Shown here piece after piece: positions 8,664-17,207 of a DNA stretch of 64,000 nt. Origin of the DNA: SZUA-309 sp050185825 (GTDB lineage: Bacteria; Pseudomonadota; Gammaproteobacteria; Pseudomonadales; Azotimanducaceae); assembly GCA_050185825.1 (NCBI GenBank), contig JBFWZA010000018.1, positions 1 to 64,000 on the forward strand. Reading direction: 5' to 3'. The notes under the pieces are model-generated. The model ran no database searches and was not told where the DNA came from. It was given only the letters and a program-made list of their open reading frames with translations. Position numbers and translations under genes: made by a program. Position 1 is the stretch's first letter. Each line of letters begins with the position of its first letter.

Positions 8664-9848
8664 ATGACGACACGTGCGTACATCCTGGGTGACAGCGCGG
8701 TGGTGCTCTGGGGCATCAGCGCCAGGGAACGTCTGCGCCGCCAGCTCGCGAGCATTCCAGAGGTGGACCTGGTGGAGAGCCGCGACGAGCTCGCCGGCGC
8801 GGACGCCGTGCTGCTGCTGCGTGCCGATTATCTCTACGAGCTGCGTACGCTGACGGCACTGCTGACGCGACGGGGCGTTCTGGCACATCAGGGCAACGCG
8901 GCCGCCGCGCATGTGGCGTTCGACGACAGCGCGGCAGCGCTTGCTGCCCTGGAAGGACAGGATCGAGGTGCGCTCGAGCTGTTCGAGGTGGATGCTCTGC
9001 AGGCCTTCGAGTCGTCGCTGCGACGGACGGATCCGCCCACCCTGGCGCCGCTCCGGGAAGAGGATCGGGCCGCCCTCTCGAACCGCCTCTACGGCAGCGC
9101 CTACAAGGGCGTGACGGACCTGGTCACCAAGTTCTGGTGGCCGAAGCCGGCCAAGCGGGTGGTCGCCTGGTGTGCGGATCGCCACATCACCCCCAACATG
9201 GTGACCCTGACCGGGCTCGTGCTCATGCTGGTCGCGGGCTGGTGCTTCTACGAAGGCGCCTATCTCACCGGCCTCGCCGCGGGCTGGATCATGACTTTTC
9301 TCGACACCGTGGACGGCAAGCTGGCCAGGGTGACCGTCAAGTCGAGCCGGGTCGGTCACTGGCTCGATCACGGCATGGATCTCATCCACCCGCCGTTCTG
9401 GTACTGGCTGTGGGGGCTCGGGCTCGCCGTGCCGCCGACGCTGTGGGGATTCGACGCGGGCACGCTCTACGTCTGGATCTTCGTGGGTTACATCGGTGGC
9501 CGGGTGGCGGAGGGGCTGTTTCACTTTCTGGGGGACCTGTCGCTCTTCACCTGGCGGCCGTTCGATGCGTACTTCCGCCTGATCACCGGGCGGCGCAACC
9601 CGAGCCTCATTCTGCTGACGTTGTTCACCGTGATCGGTCGGCCGGATTGGGGCTTCCTGGCCGTCGTGATCTGGACGGTGGCCTCCACCGTCGTGCTCGT
9701 CGTCCGCCTGCTGCAGGGTCTGGCCGTGCGCCAGTCCCAGGGCGCGCCGCTCACTTCGTGGATGGCGGACCCGGTGCGGGCGGCGAGTGATCACCCGGCG
9801 GCATTCCGGACGTTCTCCACCACGCGGAGCGCTTACGGCGGTGAGTGA
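8664..9848 (+). CDS. CDP-alcohol phosphatidyltransferase-family protein with N-terminal extra domain
   Basis: Membrane enzyme, 394 aa. The catalytic signature D-x2-D-G-x2-A-R-x8-G-x3-D-x3-D is complete in FLDTVDGKLARV followed by GHWLDHGMD, in the C-terminal 230 residues with about six membrane segments. The first 150 residues (ILGDSAVVLWGISARERL..., LLLRADYLYELR) are a soluble domain resembling a reduced nucleotidyltransferase. The family moves a phospho-alcohol between CMP and an acceptor alcohol. Here it is a candidate for attaching a polar head group to ceramide. The frame is open far upstream, but ATG 8664, 23 bp after spt, is the sensible start. Its last bases overlap the next gene. The substrate cannot be read from the sequence. 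Confidence 0.75.
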   Translation: MTTRAYILGDSAVVLWGISARERLRRQLASIPEVDLVESRDELAGADAVLLLRADYLYELRTLTALLTRRGVLAHQGNAAAAHVAFDDSAAALAALEGQDRGALELFEVDALQAFESSLRRTDPPTLAPLREEDRAALSNRLYGSAYKGVTDLVTKFWWPKPAKRVVAWCADRHITPNMVTLTGLVLMLVAGWCFYEGAYLTGLAAGWIMTFLDTVDGKLARVTVKSSRVGHWLDHGMDLIHPPFWYWLWGLGLAVPPTLWGFDAGTLYVWIFVGYIGGRVAEGLFHFLGDLSLFTWRPFDAYFRLITGRRNPSLILLTLFTVIGRPDWGFLAVVIWTVASTVVLVVRLLQGLAVRQSQGAPLTSWMADPVRAASDHPAAFRTFSTTRSAYGGE

Positions 9849-10710
9849 GCAGCGGATCCACAGCACGCTGCCGGCGGTTGCCGCCATGCTGGACGGTGAG
9901 CGGTACGCGGATGATCCGCAGGTCAGCGCACTGGTGGATACGGCAAGGCGGCGGTTCGGCGATGGCGTCGAAGCGATCGTGCTCTATGGGTCCTTCACCC
10001 GCGGCCAGACGGATACCCTGCTGGATCTGTATGTGCTCATGGACGATCTGTCGTCGCTGCCGGCCTGGCAGCGCGTGGCTGGTCGGCTGCTCCCGCCTAA
10101 CGTCTACCAGCTCGTCGCCGGCGATGTCCGGGCAAAGGTGGCGGTGCTGACGTTCGAGGCTCTGGAGAAAGGCGTACGAGGCGACGTGGCGCCGTACTTC
10201 TGGGCACGGTTCGCCCAGCCCAGCGCGCTGGTGTTCGAGGCATCGGACGCGGTCCGGCCCAGGTTCGCGCGCCTGGTCACGCGCGCCGCCGAGCGGCTCG
10301 TGGCGGCAGCCGCCGTCGACGGCGCCGGAAACCTGCCGTCGCCTGCGTTCTGGGAGCACACCTTCGGGCTGACCTATGCCACGGAGCTGCGCTCGGAGCG
10401 GTCGAGTCGCTATCGCGCGCTCTACGATGCGAATGCCGGCTACTTCGACGCCCTGCACGCGGCCTTCGCCACGACGAGCCACCCGCCGCAGACGCCCTGG
10501 GGCGTGCGCAGGTTTGCCGGGAAGTCGCTCTCCGTGCTGCGGCTCATGAAGTCGGCGTTCACATTCGACGACCCGGTGGACTACGCACTCTGGAAGGTGG
10601 CGCGTCATTCGGGCGTCACGGTGACCCCCACCGAGCGTCAGCGCCGCTACCCGCTGATCTTCGCCTGGCCGCTGGTGTGGCGTCTCTACCGGCAGGGCGC
10701 GCTCAAGTGA
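9841..10710 (+). CDS. Tam41-like nucleotidyltransferase (candidate CTP:lipid-phosphate cytidylyltransferase)
   Basis: A 289-aa protein using GTG at 9841, which overlaps the preceding stop by 8 bp. It has a nucleotidyltransferase motif (VLYGSFTRG followed by DLYVLMDD) and the stretches LLPPNVYQL, RAKVAVL and YFWARFAQPSALVF. I associate these with bacterial relatives of the mitochondrial CDP-diacylglycerol synthase Tam41. That family makes a CDP-lipid from CTP and a lipid phosphate. Next to a CDP-alcohol phosphotransferase this suggests activation of a lipid phosphate, perhaps ceramide-1-phosphate, for head-group transfer. The nucleotidyltransferase fold is reasonably clear; the Tam41 link is by pattern memory and the lipid substrate is inference. 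Confidence 0.6.
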   Translation: MSEQRIHSTLPAVAAMLDGERYADDPQVSALVDTARRRFGDGVEAIVLYGSFTRGQTDTLLDLYVLMDDLSSLPAWQRVAGRLLPPNVYQLVAGDVRAKVAVLTFEALEKGVRGDVAPYFWARFAQPSALVFEASDAVRPRFARLVTRAAERLVAAAAVDGAGNLPSPAFWEHTFGLTYATELRSERSSRYRALYDANAGYFDALHAAFATTSHPPQTPWGVRRFAGKSLSVLRLMKSAFTFDDPVDYALWKVARHSGVTVTPTERQRRYPLIFAWPLVWRLYRQGALK

Positions 10711-10732
10711 GAGCATCCCCCATCGCCCGCCC

Positions 10733-12094
10733 ATGGCGCCGGTAGTCGACAAACCCGGCCGTACCAGACGGCTGCTCACGAACTTCAGCTGGCTGGCCGG
10801 TGGTCGAAGCGCCGGCGCCGTGCTCGCCCTGGCCGCGACCGCCCTGGCCGCGCGTACGCTCGGTGCCGAGGCGTTCGGGCTCGTGGTCATGGTCCATGCG
10901 GCGGCGCTGACGGTGCGCCAGCTGTGCAACGTCAAGACGTCGGAGTCCGTGATCCGCTACGGCGTGCCGCTGGCGGAGGAAGGGCGGATCGGCGAGCTGA
11001 AGGGCCTGGTGATCCGGTTCGTGCACATCGATCTCGGCACCGCAATGCTGGCGGCGTCCGTTGCCGGCGTGATCCTGCTCTTCTTCGCCGAGCGTCTCGG
11101 CCTGCCCGCCGAGCTCAGGATGCCGGCGGCGCTCTACGTCGTTGCGCTGCTCACGTCCATCACGGGCACGGCGCGGGGAACGCTGCGCCTGCTCGATCAG
11201 TTCGGCACCCTGTCGGCGCAGCTCGCGATCGGTCCGGCGGTGAAGCTCACCGGCGTGATCCTGGTGCTGCTGACGCCGGCGAGGACCTCGGTGGCTGCCT
11301 ACCTCGCGGTGTGGGTGCTGGCCTACTTCGTGGAGGATGTCTATGCCTGGTGGCGGGCGTTCCGGGCGTTCCGTCTGCAGTACGGCGAGGTGAAGACGCT
11401 GGCACCCGTGCTGGATCGCGCCGAGGTGCGCAGCTTCCTGTTCACCACCTACTGGCAGTCGACCCTGGACGCCGCACCGAAGCAGGTGGCGACGCTGATT
11501 GCCGGGTCCTTCCTCGGCTCGGCCGGAGCGGCGCTGTTCACCTTTGCGCGCGAGCTGGCCGAGGTCCTCACCAAGCCGGTGTCGCTGCTGCGGCAGGTGG
11601 TGTTTCCGGATCTCGCCAGGCTCTGGCGCAATGACGTGCATCGCTTCCTCAGGGTCACCTGGCGGACGGGCGCCATCACGGCCGGCATCGGCCTCGCCGT
11701 GGTGCTGGTGTCCGTCGTCGCCGGGGGCACCGTTCTGACCGCGCTGGCGGGCCAGGACTTCGCTGCTGCCGCACTGCTGCTGACGCTCCTGCTGCTGGCC
11801 GCCACGGTGGAGCTGGCCGGGGCTTCCTTCCGCCCGGCCGCCTACGTCATGGGCAAGGCCCGGGCGCTGCTCAATATGCAGATCGTCGCCACGCTGACCT
11901 ATCTCGGCGCATTCGTCGCTCTGGCGCCGCTGCTGGGCTTGAGCGGGGTGGGTCTGGCATCGCTGCTCTCGGCCACCCTGATGTTCTTCGGCTCCGGCTA
12001 CCTGGTGCTGCAGGGTGCGCGTGAGCGTTCGCGGGCGGACGCGTTGCCGCCGGCGCCGGAATCCGGCAGCGGCGCAGCCGGGAGCAGCCCGTGA
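10733..12094 (+). CDS. MOP-superfamily flippase (Wzx/MurJ-like lipid or polysaccharide flippase)
   Basis: Integral membrane protein of 453 aa with about 12 hydrophobic segments, starting with NFSWLAGGRSAGAVLALAATALAARTLGAEAFG, the typical N-terminus of Wzx-type polysaccharide biosynthesis transporters. It lies between the nucleotidyltransferase and the phosphoesterase genes, overlapping the latter by 4 bp (GTGA). In this lipid operon it could flip the finished or partially decorated lipid to the periplasmic face, where LptF/G could pick it up. Classic Wzx substrates are polyprenyl-linked sugars, and nothing in the sequence defines the cargo. The polysaccharide island 11 kb away has its own ABC exporter. 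Confidence 0.75.
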   Translation: MAPVVDKPGRTRRLLTNFSWLAGGRSAGAVLALAATALAARTLGAEAFGLVVMVHAAALTVRQLCNVKTSESVIRYGVPLAEEGRIGELKGLVIRFVHIDLGTAMLAASVAGVILLFFAERLGLPAELRMPAALYVVALLTSITGTARGTLRLLDQFGTLSAQLAIGPAVKLTGVILVLLTPARTSVAAYLAVWVLAYFVEDVYAWWRAFRAFRLQYGEVKTLAPVLDRAEVRSFLFTTYWQSTLDAAPKQVATLIAGSFLGSAGAALFTFARELAEVLTKPVSLLRQVVFPDLARLWRNDVHRFLRVTWRTGAITAGIGLAVVLVSVVAGGTVLTALAGQDFAAAALLLTLLLLAATVELAGASFRPAAYVMGKARALLNMQIVATLTYLGAFVALAPLLGLSGVGLASLLSATLMFFGSGYLVLQGARERSRADALPPAPESGSGAAGSSP

Positions 12095-12948
12095 CCGTGC
12101 GGCTCGTGCACCTCACCGATCCGCATCTCGCCACGCCGCCAGCCTGGCGGACGCTCACCGGACGCTCTCACCACGGCAAGCGGTTCCTGGGGTATCTGTC
12201 CTGGGCGAGGAAACGGCGTCATGAGCTCCGCCCGGAATGGCTGGTTGAGCTCTGTGCGGCGGCCGCGGCGACGGCCCCGGACCAGTGGCTGCTCACGGGC
12301 GATCTCGCCCAAATCGGCACCGAGGAGGAAATCCGTGCGGCGGGTGCCTGGCTCCGCGCCCTCGCGCCTGCCGAGGCGGTGACCTTCGTGCCGGGAAACC
12401 ACGATGTTTATGCGGCGGAATCCCTGCCCTGCATCCGCCGCGAGTGGGGTCCGTACCTGCCGGAGGGCGACTACCCGCTGGTCAGGCGGCTCGCGGACGT
12501 GGCCGTCTTCGGGCTGAGCTCGGCGGTCCCGACCGCACCGCTGTCTGCCACGGGACGTCTGGGCACCGATCAGCTCCACCGGCTCGAGGCAGCGCTGTCC
12601 CGGCACCGCGATGTATTCCGGGTGCTGGTGCTGCACCACCCGCCGCTGCCGGGGATGATCGCGTACCGGAAACGGCTGCGCGATGCTGCGGCGCTGGCGG
12701 CGCTGCTCGAGCGGCAGCCCGTCCATCTCATCCTGCACGGACACCGGCACAGGAATCAGCGCAGCGAAAAGCAGGGCACACGAATCTACTGCACGGCCCC
12801 GGCCTCCGCCGAGGCCGGCAGCTTCAGGACCTTTCAGATTGAGCGAGAAGGCGGCGGCTGGTCGGTCGATGCGGCGCTCACCGTGCGGCGGGGCCCGCAC
12901 TTCGAAGCGGCAGAGTCGGAGTCCTGGAGTGTCAGCGGGCCCGGCTGA
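12091..12948 (+). CDS. Calcineurin-like metallophosphoesterase
   Basis: A 285-aa protein with all class motifs: D10-x-H12 (TDPHLA), LLTGDLAQ, VPGNHDVY, VLHHPPLPG and LHGHRHRNQ. It binds two metal ions and hydrolyses phosphomonoesters, phosphodiesters or pyrophosphates. The GTG at 12091 overlaps the flippase stop, implying translational coupling. As last gene of the operon it may remove a phosphate from a head-group intermediate (as phosphatidylglycerol-phosphate phosphatases do), or act like an LpxH/CpdA-type hydrolase. Its end overlaps the convergent lptG stop region by 17 bp. Confidence 0.85.
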   Translation: MTVRLVHLTDPHLATPPAWRTLTGRSHHGKRFLGYLSWARKRRHELRPEWLVELCAAAAATAPDQWLLTGDLAQIGTEEEIRAAGAWLRALAPAEAVTFVPGNHDVYAAESLPCIRREWGPYLPEGDYPLVRRLADVAVFGLSSAVPTAPLSATGRLGTDQLHRLEAALSRHRDVFRVLVLHHPPLPGMIAYRKRLRDAAALAALLERQPVHLILHGHRHRNQRSEKQGTRIYCTAPASAEAGSFRTFQIEREGGGWSVDAALTVRRGPHFEAAESESWSVSGPG

Positions 12949-13996
12949 GGGCGAGAATCGCCAGCACCAGGATCACCAGGTCCGGACCCATGGCCATGGG
13001 CACGGGCGGCAGCCCGTAGAGCAGGGCGACCTGGGACAGGGTCCGTTCACCGAGATAGAAGAGAATACCGATCACGATGCCGATGCTGATGCGGGTGCCG
13101 GCTGCAATGACCCGCGTCGATCCCACCACGAACGGCACGCCGAGCAGCGCCATGGCGAGAATGCCGATGGGCAGGCTGAGCTGCTGCCAGAGCACCAGCC
13201 GGTAGCGGTGACTGTCAAGACCGTTTTCCTCCAGATGGCGGACGTACTGGGCGAGGTCCGTGGGCGGCAGCGCGGCCGCGGTGGTGATGATGGTGGCCAT
13301 CTGGTCGGGTGAGAGCACGCTCTGCCAGAGCAGGGCTTCCTGCCGGCCGGTCCGGGTCCCGGTGGCGGAGATTTCCGTGGTGGTGACGTTCCAGAGCTGC
13401 CAGGTATTGCCGCTCAGGATGTCGGCCCGGGTCGCCTGCAGCAGGCGTGTCACGTGCCCGGCCTCGTCCTGCTGGTAGATCTCCACGTCCGTGGGCATGA
13501 GGCCAAACTGGACGCCGCCGATGCGGACGATCTGATGCTGGCTGCGGGTCCAGAAGTCCGCGTCCTGGCTCTCGAGCTCCGTTTCCAGCGTCGCCTCGGC
13601 TCGCAGCGCCGCGATCCGCTGCTCGAGCAGCGGCACCAACCACTGCTGGGTGGCGGCGGTACCGAGGATGATGAGGAGTGCGAGGCTGAGCACCGGCCGC
13701 GCGATGCGGAAATTCGACCAGCCGGCGGCGCGCAGCGCGATCAGCTCCTGCTGGTTGGCCAGCATGCCGAGACCGACCAGCACGCCGACAAGGGACGTCA
13801 CGGGGAGCAGGTCCAGGCCGATCTTCGGCAGCGACAGCACCATCACGTTCAGCGCGTCGTTGACCTCGAAATCCCCGCGGCCTACGTCCTCGAGCTCCTC
13901 GGCGAGGGTCAGGAAGCCGAACAGCCCGAGCAGCAGCCCGAGGATCGGGATCCCGCCCCGGATCATGGCCAGCGTCAGGTAGCGGTCGATGCTCAT
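12932..13996 (-). CDS. lptG: LptG-family permease (lipid export to the outer membrane)
   Basis: A 354-aa inner-membrane protein of the LptF/LptG (YjgP/YjgQ) family. It begins MSIDRYLTLAMIRGGIPILG and has the LGMLANQQELIALRAAGWS segment and a periplasmic beta-jellyroll stretch in the middle (IVRIGGVQFGLMPTDVEIYQ). It ends in three membrane helices. With LptF and an ATPase it extracts lipid from the inner membrane and pushes it onto a periplasmic bridge. Its ATG overlaps the lptF stop (ATGA). No lptB or lptC and no pepA neighbour is visible. The position beside a ceramide operon suggests a paralogue specialised for another lipid, but it could be the only copy. Confidence 0.88.
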   Translation of the reverse strand: MSIDRYLTLAMIRGGIPILGLLLGLFGFLTLAEELEDVGRGDFEVNDALNVMVLSLPKIGLDLLPVTSLVGVLVGLGMLANQQELIALRAAGWSNFRIARPVLSLALLIILGTAATQQWLVPLLEQRIAALRAEATLETELESQDADFWTRSQHQIVRIGGVQFGLMPTDVEIYQQDEAGHVTRLLQATRADILSGNTWQLWNVTTTEISATGTRTGRQEALLWQSVLSPDQMATIITTAAALPPTDLAQYVRHLEENGLDSHRYRLVLWQQLSLPIGILAMALLGVPFVVGSTRVIAAGTRISIGIVIGILFYLGERTLSQVALLYGLPPVPMAMGPDLVILVLAILALSRAR

Positions 13997-15039
13997 GCGG
14001 CCCGCCGCCCGGTGGCATAGGCGATGGCGACGACGACGGCGAGCAGCACGGGGGCCCACCAGAGAGAGTCGGTGGCCTGCTGCTCCACGCCCGTGCGGGC
14101 GACGCCGAGCAGGTTGTAGTAGAGCGCGTAGATGACCACGGCGATCATGATCTTCGAGTAGCGGCCGCGCCGGGGCTGGGTCCGGGACAGGGGGACCGCC
14201 AGCAGCGCGAGCAGGAGCGCGCTGATGGCCGTGGACTGCCGCCACTGCAGCTCTGCCCGGGCGTCCGGGGCCGGTGATGCCTCGAGCTCCGGATTGCTCA
14301 TCCGCTTCGGCTTGTAGCCCACCGGATCCGGGATCACCGTGGGCAGCCAGAGGGTGAACTCGTCGAAGTGGCCGGTGAGGTTCGTCTCTCCCTGGCCGAC
14401 CCGGAAGATTCTCGCGTCGAAGACGTCCAGGCGGTGCGCATCGGGCCTGGCATAGGCTTCGAAGTTCCCGGAGCTGGCCGTGAGCACCTGGATGTCGTCG
14501 CCCTCGCGCGTGCGCACGAACAGCCCAGAGAGCTCGCGGGCGCTGCTGCGCGCGTCCATGAACACCACCCGGCCGCGTTTCTCGTCGTAGTGGAAGCGCC
14601 CGGCCTCGAGCTGTTCGAGCTCGTTGAAGGCCCGGGCCTCGGCCTGGAACTCGTAGAGCGCGTTGTAGGCCCACGGCCGCGCCCACAGCGAGAGTCCGGC
14701 GATGACCAGACCGATGACGAGCGCGAGGCCGAGGATCGGAATGATGATGCGCCGCTCGCTGATGCCGCTCGCGGTCATCGCCGTGACCTCCCAGTCCGAG
14801 TAGAAGCGGCCGAGCGCCACCATCAGGCCGATGTAGAGGGCGACGGGCAGCAGCATCTCCAGCGCGATCACCGCCCGGAGCAGGGTCAGGGTGATCACGG
14901 CATTGGCAGCGAGCACGCCCTCGGTGGCATCGGTGAGATAGCGGGTCAGGCTGAAGGTGACGTACAGGGTGATCAGCGCGAAGCTGATGGCGACGAACGG
15001 AACGGCCACCTCGCGCAGCAGATAGCGGTCGAGGATCAC
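13993..15039 (-). CDS. lptF: LptF-family permease
   Basis: A 348-aa partner of LptG: MILDRYLLREVAVPFVAISFALITLYVTFSL at the N-terminus, the LYIGLMVALGRFYSDWEVTAMTASGIS coupling region, a periplasmic domain of about 150 residues, and three C-terminal helices (AISALLLALLAVPLSRTQPRRGRYSK). It starts with GTG at 15039. The gene is divergent from the LptA-like gene at 15120, leaving an 80-bp shared promoter region. The three Lpt-like genes stand apart from the usual lptA-lptB-rpoN and lptFG-pepA settings and between two groups of lipid-synthesis genes. Confidence 0.88.
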   Translation of the reverse strand: MILDRYLLREVAVPFVAISFALITLYVTFSLTRYLTDATEGVLAANAVITLTLLRAVIALEMLLPVALYIGLMVALGRFYSDWEVTAMTASGISERRIIIPILGLALVIGLVIAGLSLWARPWAYNALYEFQAEARAFNELEQLEAGRFHYDEKRGRVVFMDARSSARELSGLFVRTREGDDIQVLTASSGNFEAYARPDAHRLDVFDARIFRVGQGETNLTGHFDEFTLWLPTVIPDPVGYKPKRMSNPELEASPAPDARAELQWRQSTAISALLLALLAVPLSRTQPRRGRYSKIMIAVVIYALYYNLLGVARTGVEQQATDSLWWAPVLLAVVVAIAYATGRRAA

Positions 15040-15119
15040 GGTCCGTGCGCACCGTCGACCCGGGAAGGGGCCGCAACGGATTCGGTCGGTACGTGGGCTG
15101 GTATCATCGCGGGTCGAAT

Positions 15120-15698
15120 ATGAGGACTACTCGAGTGTTGGGTCGAATCTCACGGATCGCTGCCCCCGCCGGCCTTCCCGTCGGACGCGCCGCGGCCCGC
15201 TTGCTCTGCATGCTGCTGGCGGCGGGTCCCTGGACCGCGTCGCCCGCCGCAGAAGGCGCGGTGGTCGCAGGATCCGGGACGGTGGAGCGCCTGACCGAAA
15301 AGGAAACGATAGTAATCCGTGCCGACCGGGCCTGGGAAGAGCCGGGCACGAGCGAGGTGCTGCACTTCGCCGGGCATTTCGAGCTCATCTCGCCGGACTG
15401 GGAGCTGCGCTCGGACGAGGCGGACCTCTTCGGGCCCCTCGACGACCCGACCCGCATCGTCGCCAGGGGCGCTCCCGCGCTGCTGACGATCGTCGACGGT
15501 GAGGAGACCATCTCGGGGGAAGGTGGGGTGATCGAGTATCACCGCGACGAGGACATCCTGATCCTGAAGGAGAACGCGCATCTCGGCGGCGAGGACATCT
15601 CGCTGAAGAGCTCGGAGATCATCTACGACGTGGCGGCAGAGCGGCTGCGCTCGAGCGGCACGGACGGCGTGGAGATGGTGCTGGAGCGGGCGCGGTAG
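15120..15698 (+). CDS. LptA-like periplasmic OstA-domain protein
   Basis: A 192-aa protein. ATG 15120 gives a basic N-terminus and a hydrophobic stretch ending ASPAAEG, which reads as a cleavable signal peptide. A GTG-initiated frame at 15045 would add 25 residues that overlap the divergent promoter region. The mature part is a repeat of short beta strands (VEAD-like ELRSDEADLFGPLDDPTRIVARGAPALLTI...ISGEGGVIEYHRDEDILILKENAHL) typical of LptA/OstA, the periplasmic lipid bridge. It is divergent from lptF and convergent with the HIT gene. Its expected role is accepting lipid from the LptF/G complex; whether the cargo is LPS or a sphingolipid cannot be told. Confidence 0.75.
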   Translation: MRTTRVLGRISRIAAPAGLPVGRAAARLLCMLLAAGPWTASPAAEGAVVAGSGTVERLTEKETIVIRADRAWEEPGTSEVLHFAGHFELISPDWELRSDEADLFGPLDDPTRIVARGAPALLTIVDGEETISGEGGVIEYHRDEDILILKENAHLGGEDISLKSSEIIYDVAAERLRSSGTDGVEMVLERAR

Positions 15699-15717
15699 GC
15701 ACCGCGCCGGTCGGCCC

Positions 15718-16146
15718 TCAGCCCAAGGCGGCCTTCAGGTCGCCGATGAGCTGCGCTTTCACCGCCTCCGAAGCACCGTTGTCGTGGCCGATGTTCGGCG
15801 GTCCCGGCCAGCCCGGATCGGCGAAGGTGCAGCCCGCGAAGGTCTGCTCCGCGTCGTAGCGCGGCAGCACGTGATAGTGCACGTCGGGATCCACCATCAT
15901 CAGCATCAGGTAGTTGAGCTTCCGGTAGTCGAAGAGCTTGCCGAGGGCACCTTCGATGTCCACGATCACGCGCCCCATCTCCGTGAACGCCTCGGGGGAG
16001 ATCTCGGAGTAGCGGCTCGCGTCGTCCTTGCAGGCGAGGACGAGAGCGCCCAGCGTCGCCTGAACCGGCCGCAGCAGCACCACCCAGTGGTCGTATTCCC
16101 GAAGCAGCGTGCCCGGATAGCCGAATTTGACGATGGTCTGGTTCAC
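15718..16146 (-). CDS. HIT-family nucleotide hydrolase/transferase
   Basis: A 142-aa protein with the histidine triad in MVDPDVHYHVLPRYD. HIT proteins hydrolyse or transfer nucleoside monophosphates from nucleotide phosphoramidates, dinucleoside polyphosphates or NDP-sugars. The start is GTG 16146, giving MNQTIVKFGYPGTLL. It is 27 bp downstream of the LicC-like nucleotidyltransferase on the same strand, so the two are probably cotranscribed and may act on related nucleotides. Two of the three histidines are clear (H-x-H); the third triad position is replaced. Confidence 0.75.
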   Translation of the reverse strand: MNQTIVKFGYPGTLLREYDHWVVLLRPVQATLGALVLACKDDASRYSEISPEAFTEMGRVIVDIEGALGKLFDYRKLNYLMLMMVDPDVHYHVLPRYDAEQTFAGCTFADPGWPGPPNIGHDNGASEAVKAQLIGDLKAALG

Positions 16147-16173
16147 CGGGCGTCCCTCCTTGCCGTCGCGCGC

Positions 16174-16953
16174 TCAGGCCTTCTTGATGGCGCTTTCCTT
16201 GCGCAGCGGTGCAACCCGCTCCCACCAGGCAGGCACCACGCGGTTGGCATGCGCCAGGTCGTCCATGTCGTCGAGCTCGCACCAGCCGAGGCCGGTGATG
16301 TCGCAGATGCCCACCAGCTTGTCCGCCGCCAGCTCGTCCACGGCGGAGAGATACCAGCGCGCCAGCGTGGACTCGTGCTGCATGAGGGCCTCGATCTTCT
16401 GCACGAAGCGGGCCGCACCCGCCTGGTTGAAGCGGATCATGCCGATGGACTCGTGGCTCACGTGCTCGGCCTGCAGCTTCTTGCCCACCCGCTTGAGCTC
16501 GCCCCCTGTCGTGATCACCTTCATGTCGTCGCTGTCGTAGGACGGCTTGGTGTTGGTGACGAGCGTGATGGGGTACTTGTCGTCGGCGGTGAGCAGGCGG
16601 CGATACACCTCGGGCTCGAACATGGTGTCGCCGTTGATGATGACGAACGGCTGATTCATCTCGTGGCGGACGATCCAGCAGGTGCCCAGGTTGTCGCAGT
16701 TGGCGAAGAAGGGGTTGTACGACGTGCGCACGGGCATGCCGCCCTTGTCGTTGTGCTCGTCCACCACCGCCTGGATCTTCTCGGCGTGGAAGCCGGTGGC
16801 CACCACGACCTCGGTCGCTCCCGCTTCCTCCAGCGCCGCGAGCTGCCAGCCCAGCGCAGACCGCTCACCGATGGGGAGAACGCTCTTCGGGGTTTCCTCG
16901 GTCAGGGGCAGCAGGCGGCGGCCCTGACCCGCACTCAGAATGATGGTTTTCAC
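16174..16953 (-). CDS. LicC-like nucleotidyltransferase (phospho-alcohol or sugar-phosphate)
   Basis: A 259-aa GT-A-fold nucleotidyltransferase: VKTIILSAGQGRRLLPLTEETPKSVLPIG at the N-terminus (nucleotide loop), NLGTCWIVRHEM and FVIINGDTMF (metal-binding Asp). The start chosen is GTG 16953, because the longer frame to 17157 adds residues with no homologous look. Resemblance is to choline-phosphate or inositol-phosphate cytidylyltransferases rather than glucose-1-phosphate enzymes. It could supply a CDP-alcohol to the CDP-alcohol phosphotransferase at 8664. This is inference; a sugar nucleotide role is possible. The 254 bp upstream to the next gene hold no further gene. Confidence 0.68.
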   Translation of the reverse strand: MKTIILSAGQGRRLLPLTEETPKSVLPIGERSALGWQLAALEEAGATEVVVATGFHAEKIQAVVDEHNDKGGMPVRTSYNPFFANCDNLGTCWIVRHEMNQPFVIINGDTMFEPEVYRRLLTADDKYPITLVTNTKPSYDSDDMKVITTGGELKRVGKKLQAEHVSHESIGMIRFNQAGAARFVQKIEALMQHESTLARWYLSAVDELAADKLVGICDITGLGWCELDDMDDLAHANRVVPAWWERVAPLRKESAIKKA

Positions 16954-17207
16954 GGTGTGTTTCTGCTCCGTCCGTCCGTTTGCGGGCGCGGCGCGCAGTG
17001 TAGCAGTCGCCTCTGCCCAGTTCATCAAAGTGTCACCGGCGGCTGCCGCCCGGTTCGGGAATCGTGACGGTGAGCACTTTAGCGGTTGGAGCACAGAGAA
17101 CCGGGCCGGATCGGCCAAACACCATGCTGATCGCAGCGTATCGGCAGAGCGCTTCAACGAGCGATGTATTTATGCAGATAAATTGCCTTCGACCCTGCGA
17201 TTGCGGT

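Noticed and set aside
8064..9848. A 594-aa start for the CDP-alcohol phosphotransferase
   Set aside because: The first 200 codons overlap spt in another frame and have shadow composition. ATG 8664 lies right after the spt stop.
12932..15076. One 714-aa minus-strand protein covering lptG and lptF
   Set aside because: The N-terminal half is the wrong frame of lptF. The real genes are separate and overlap by an ATGA at 13993-13996.
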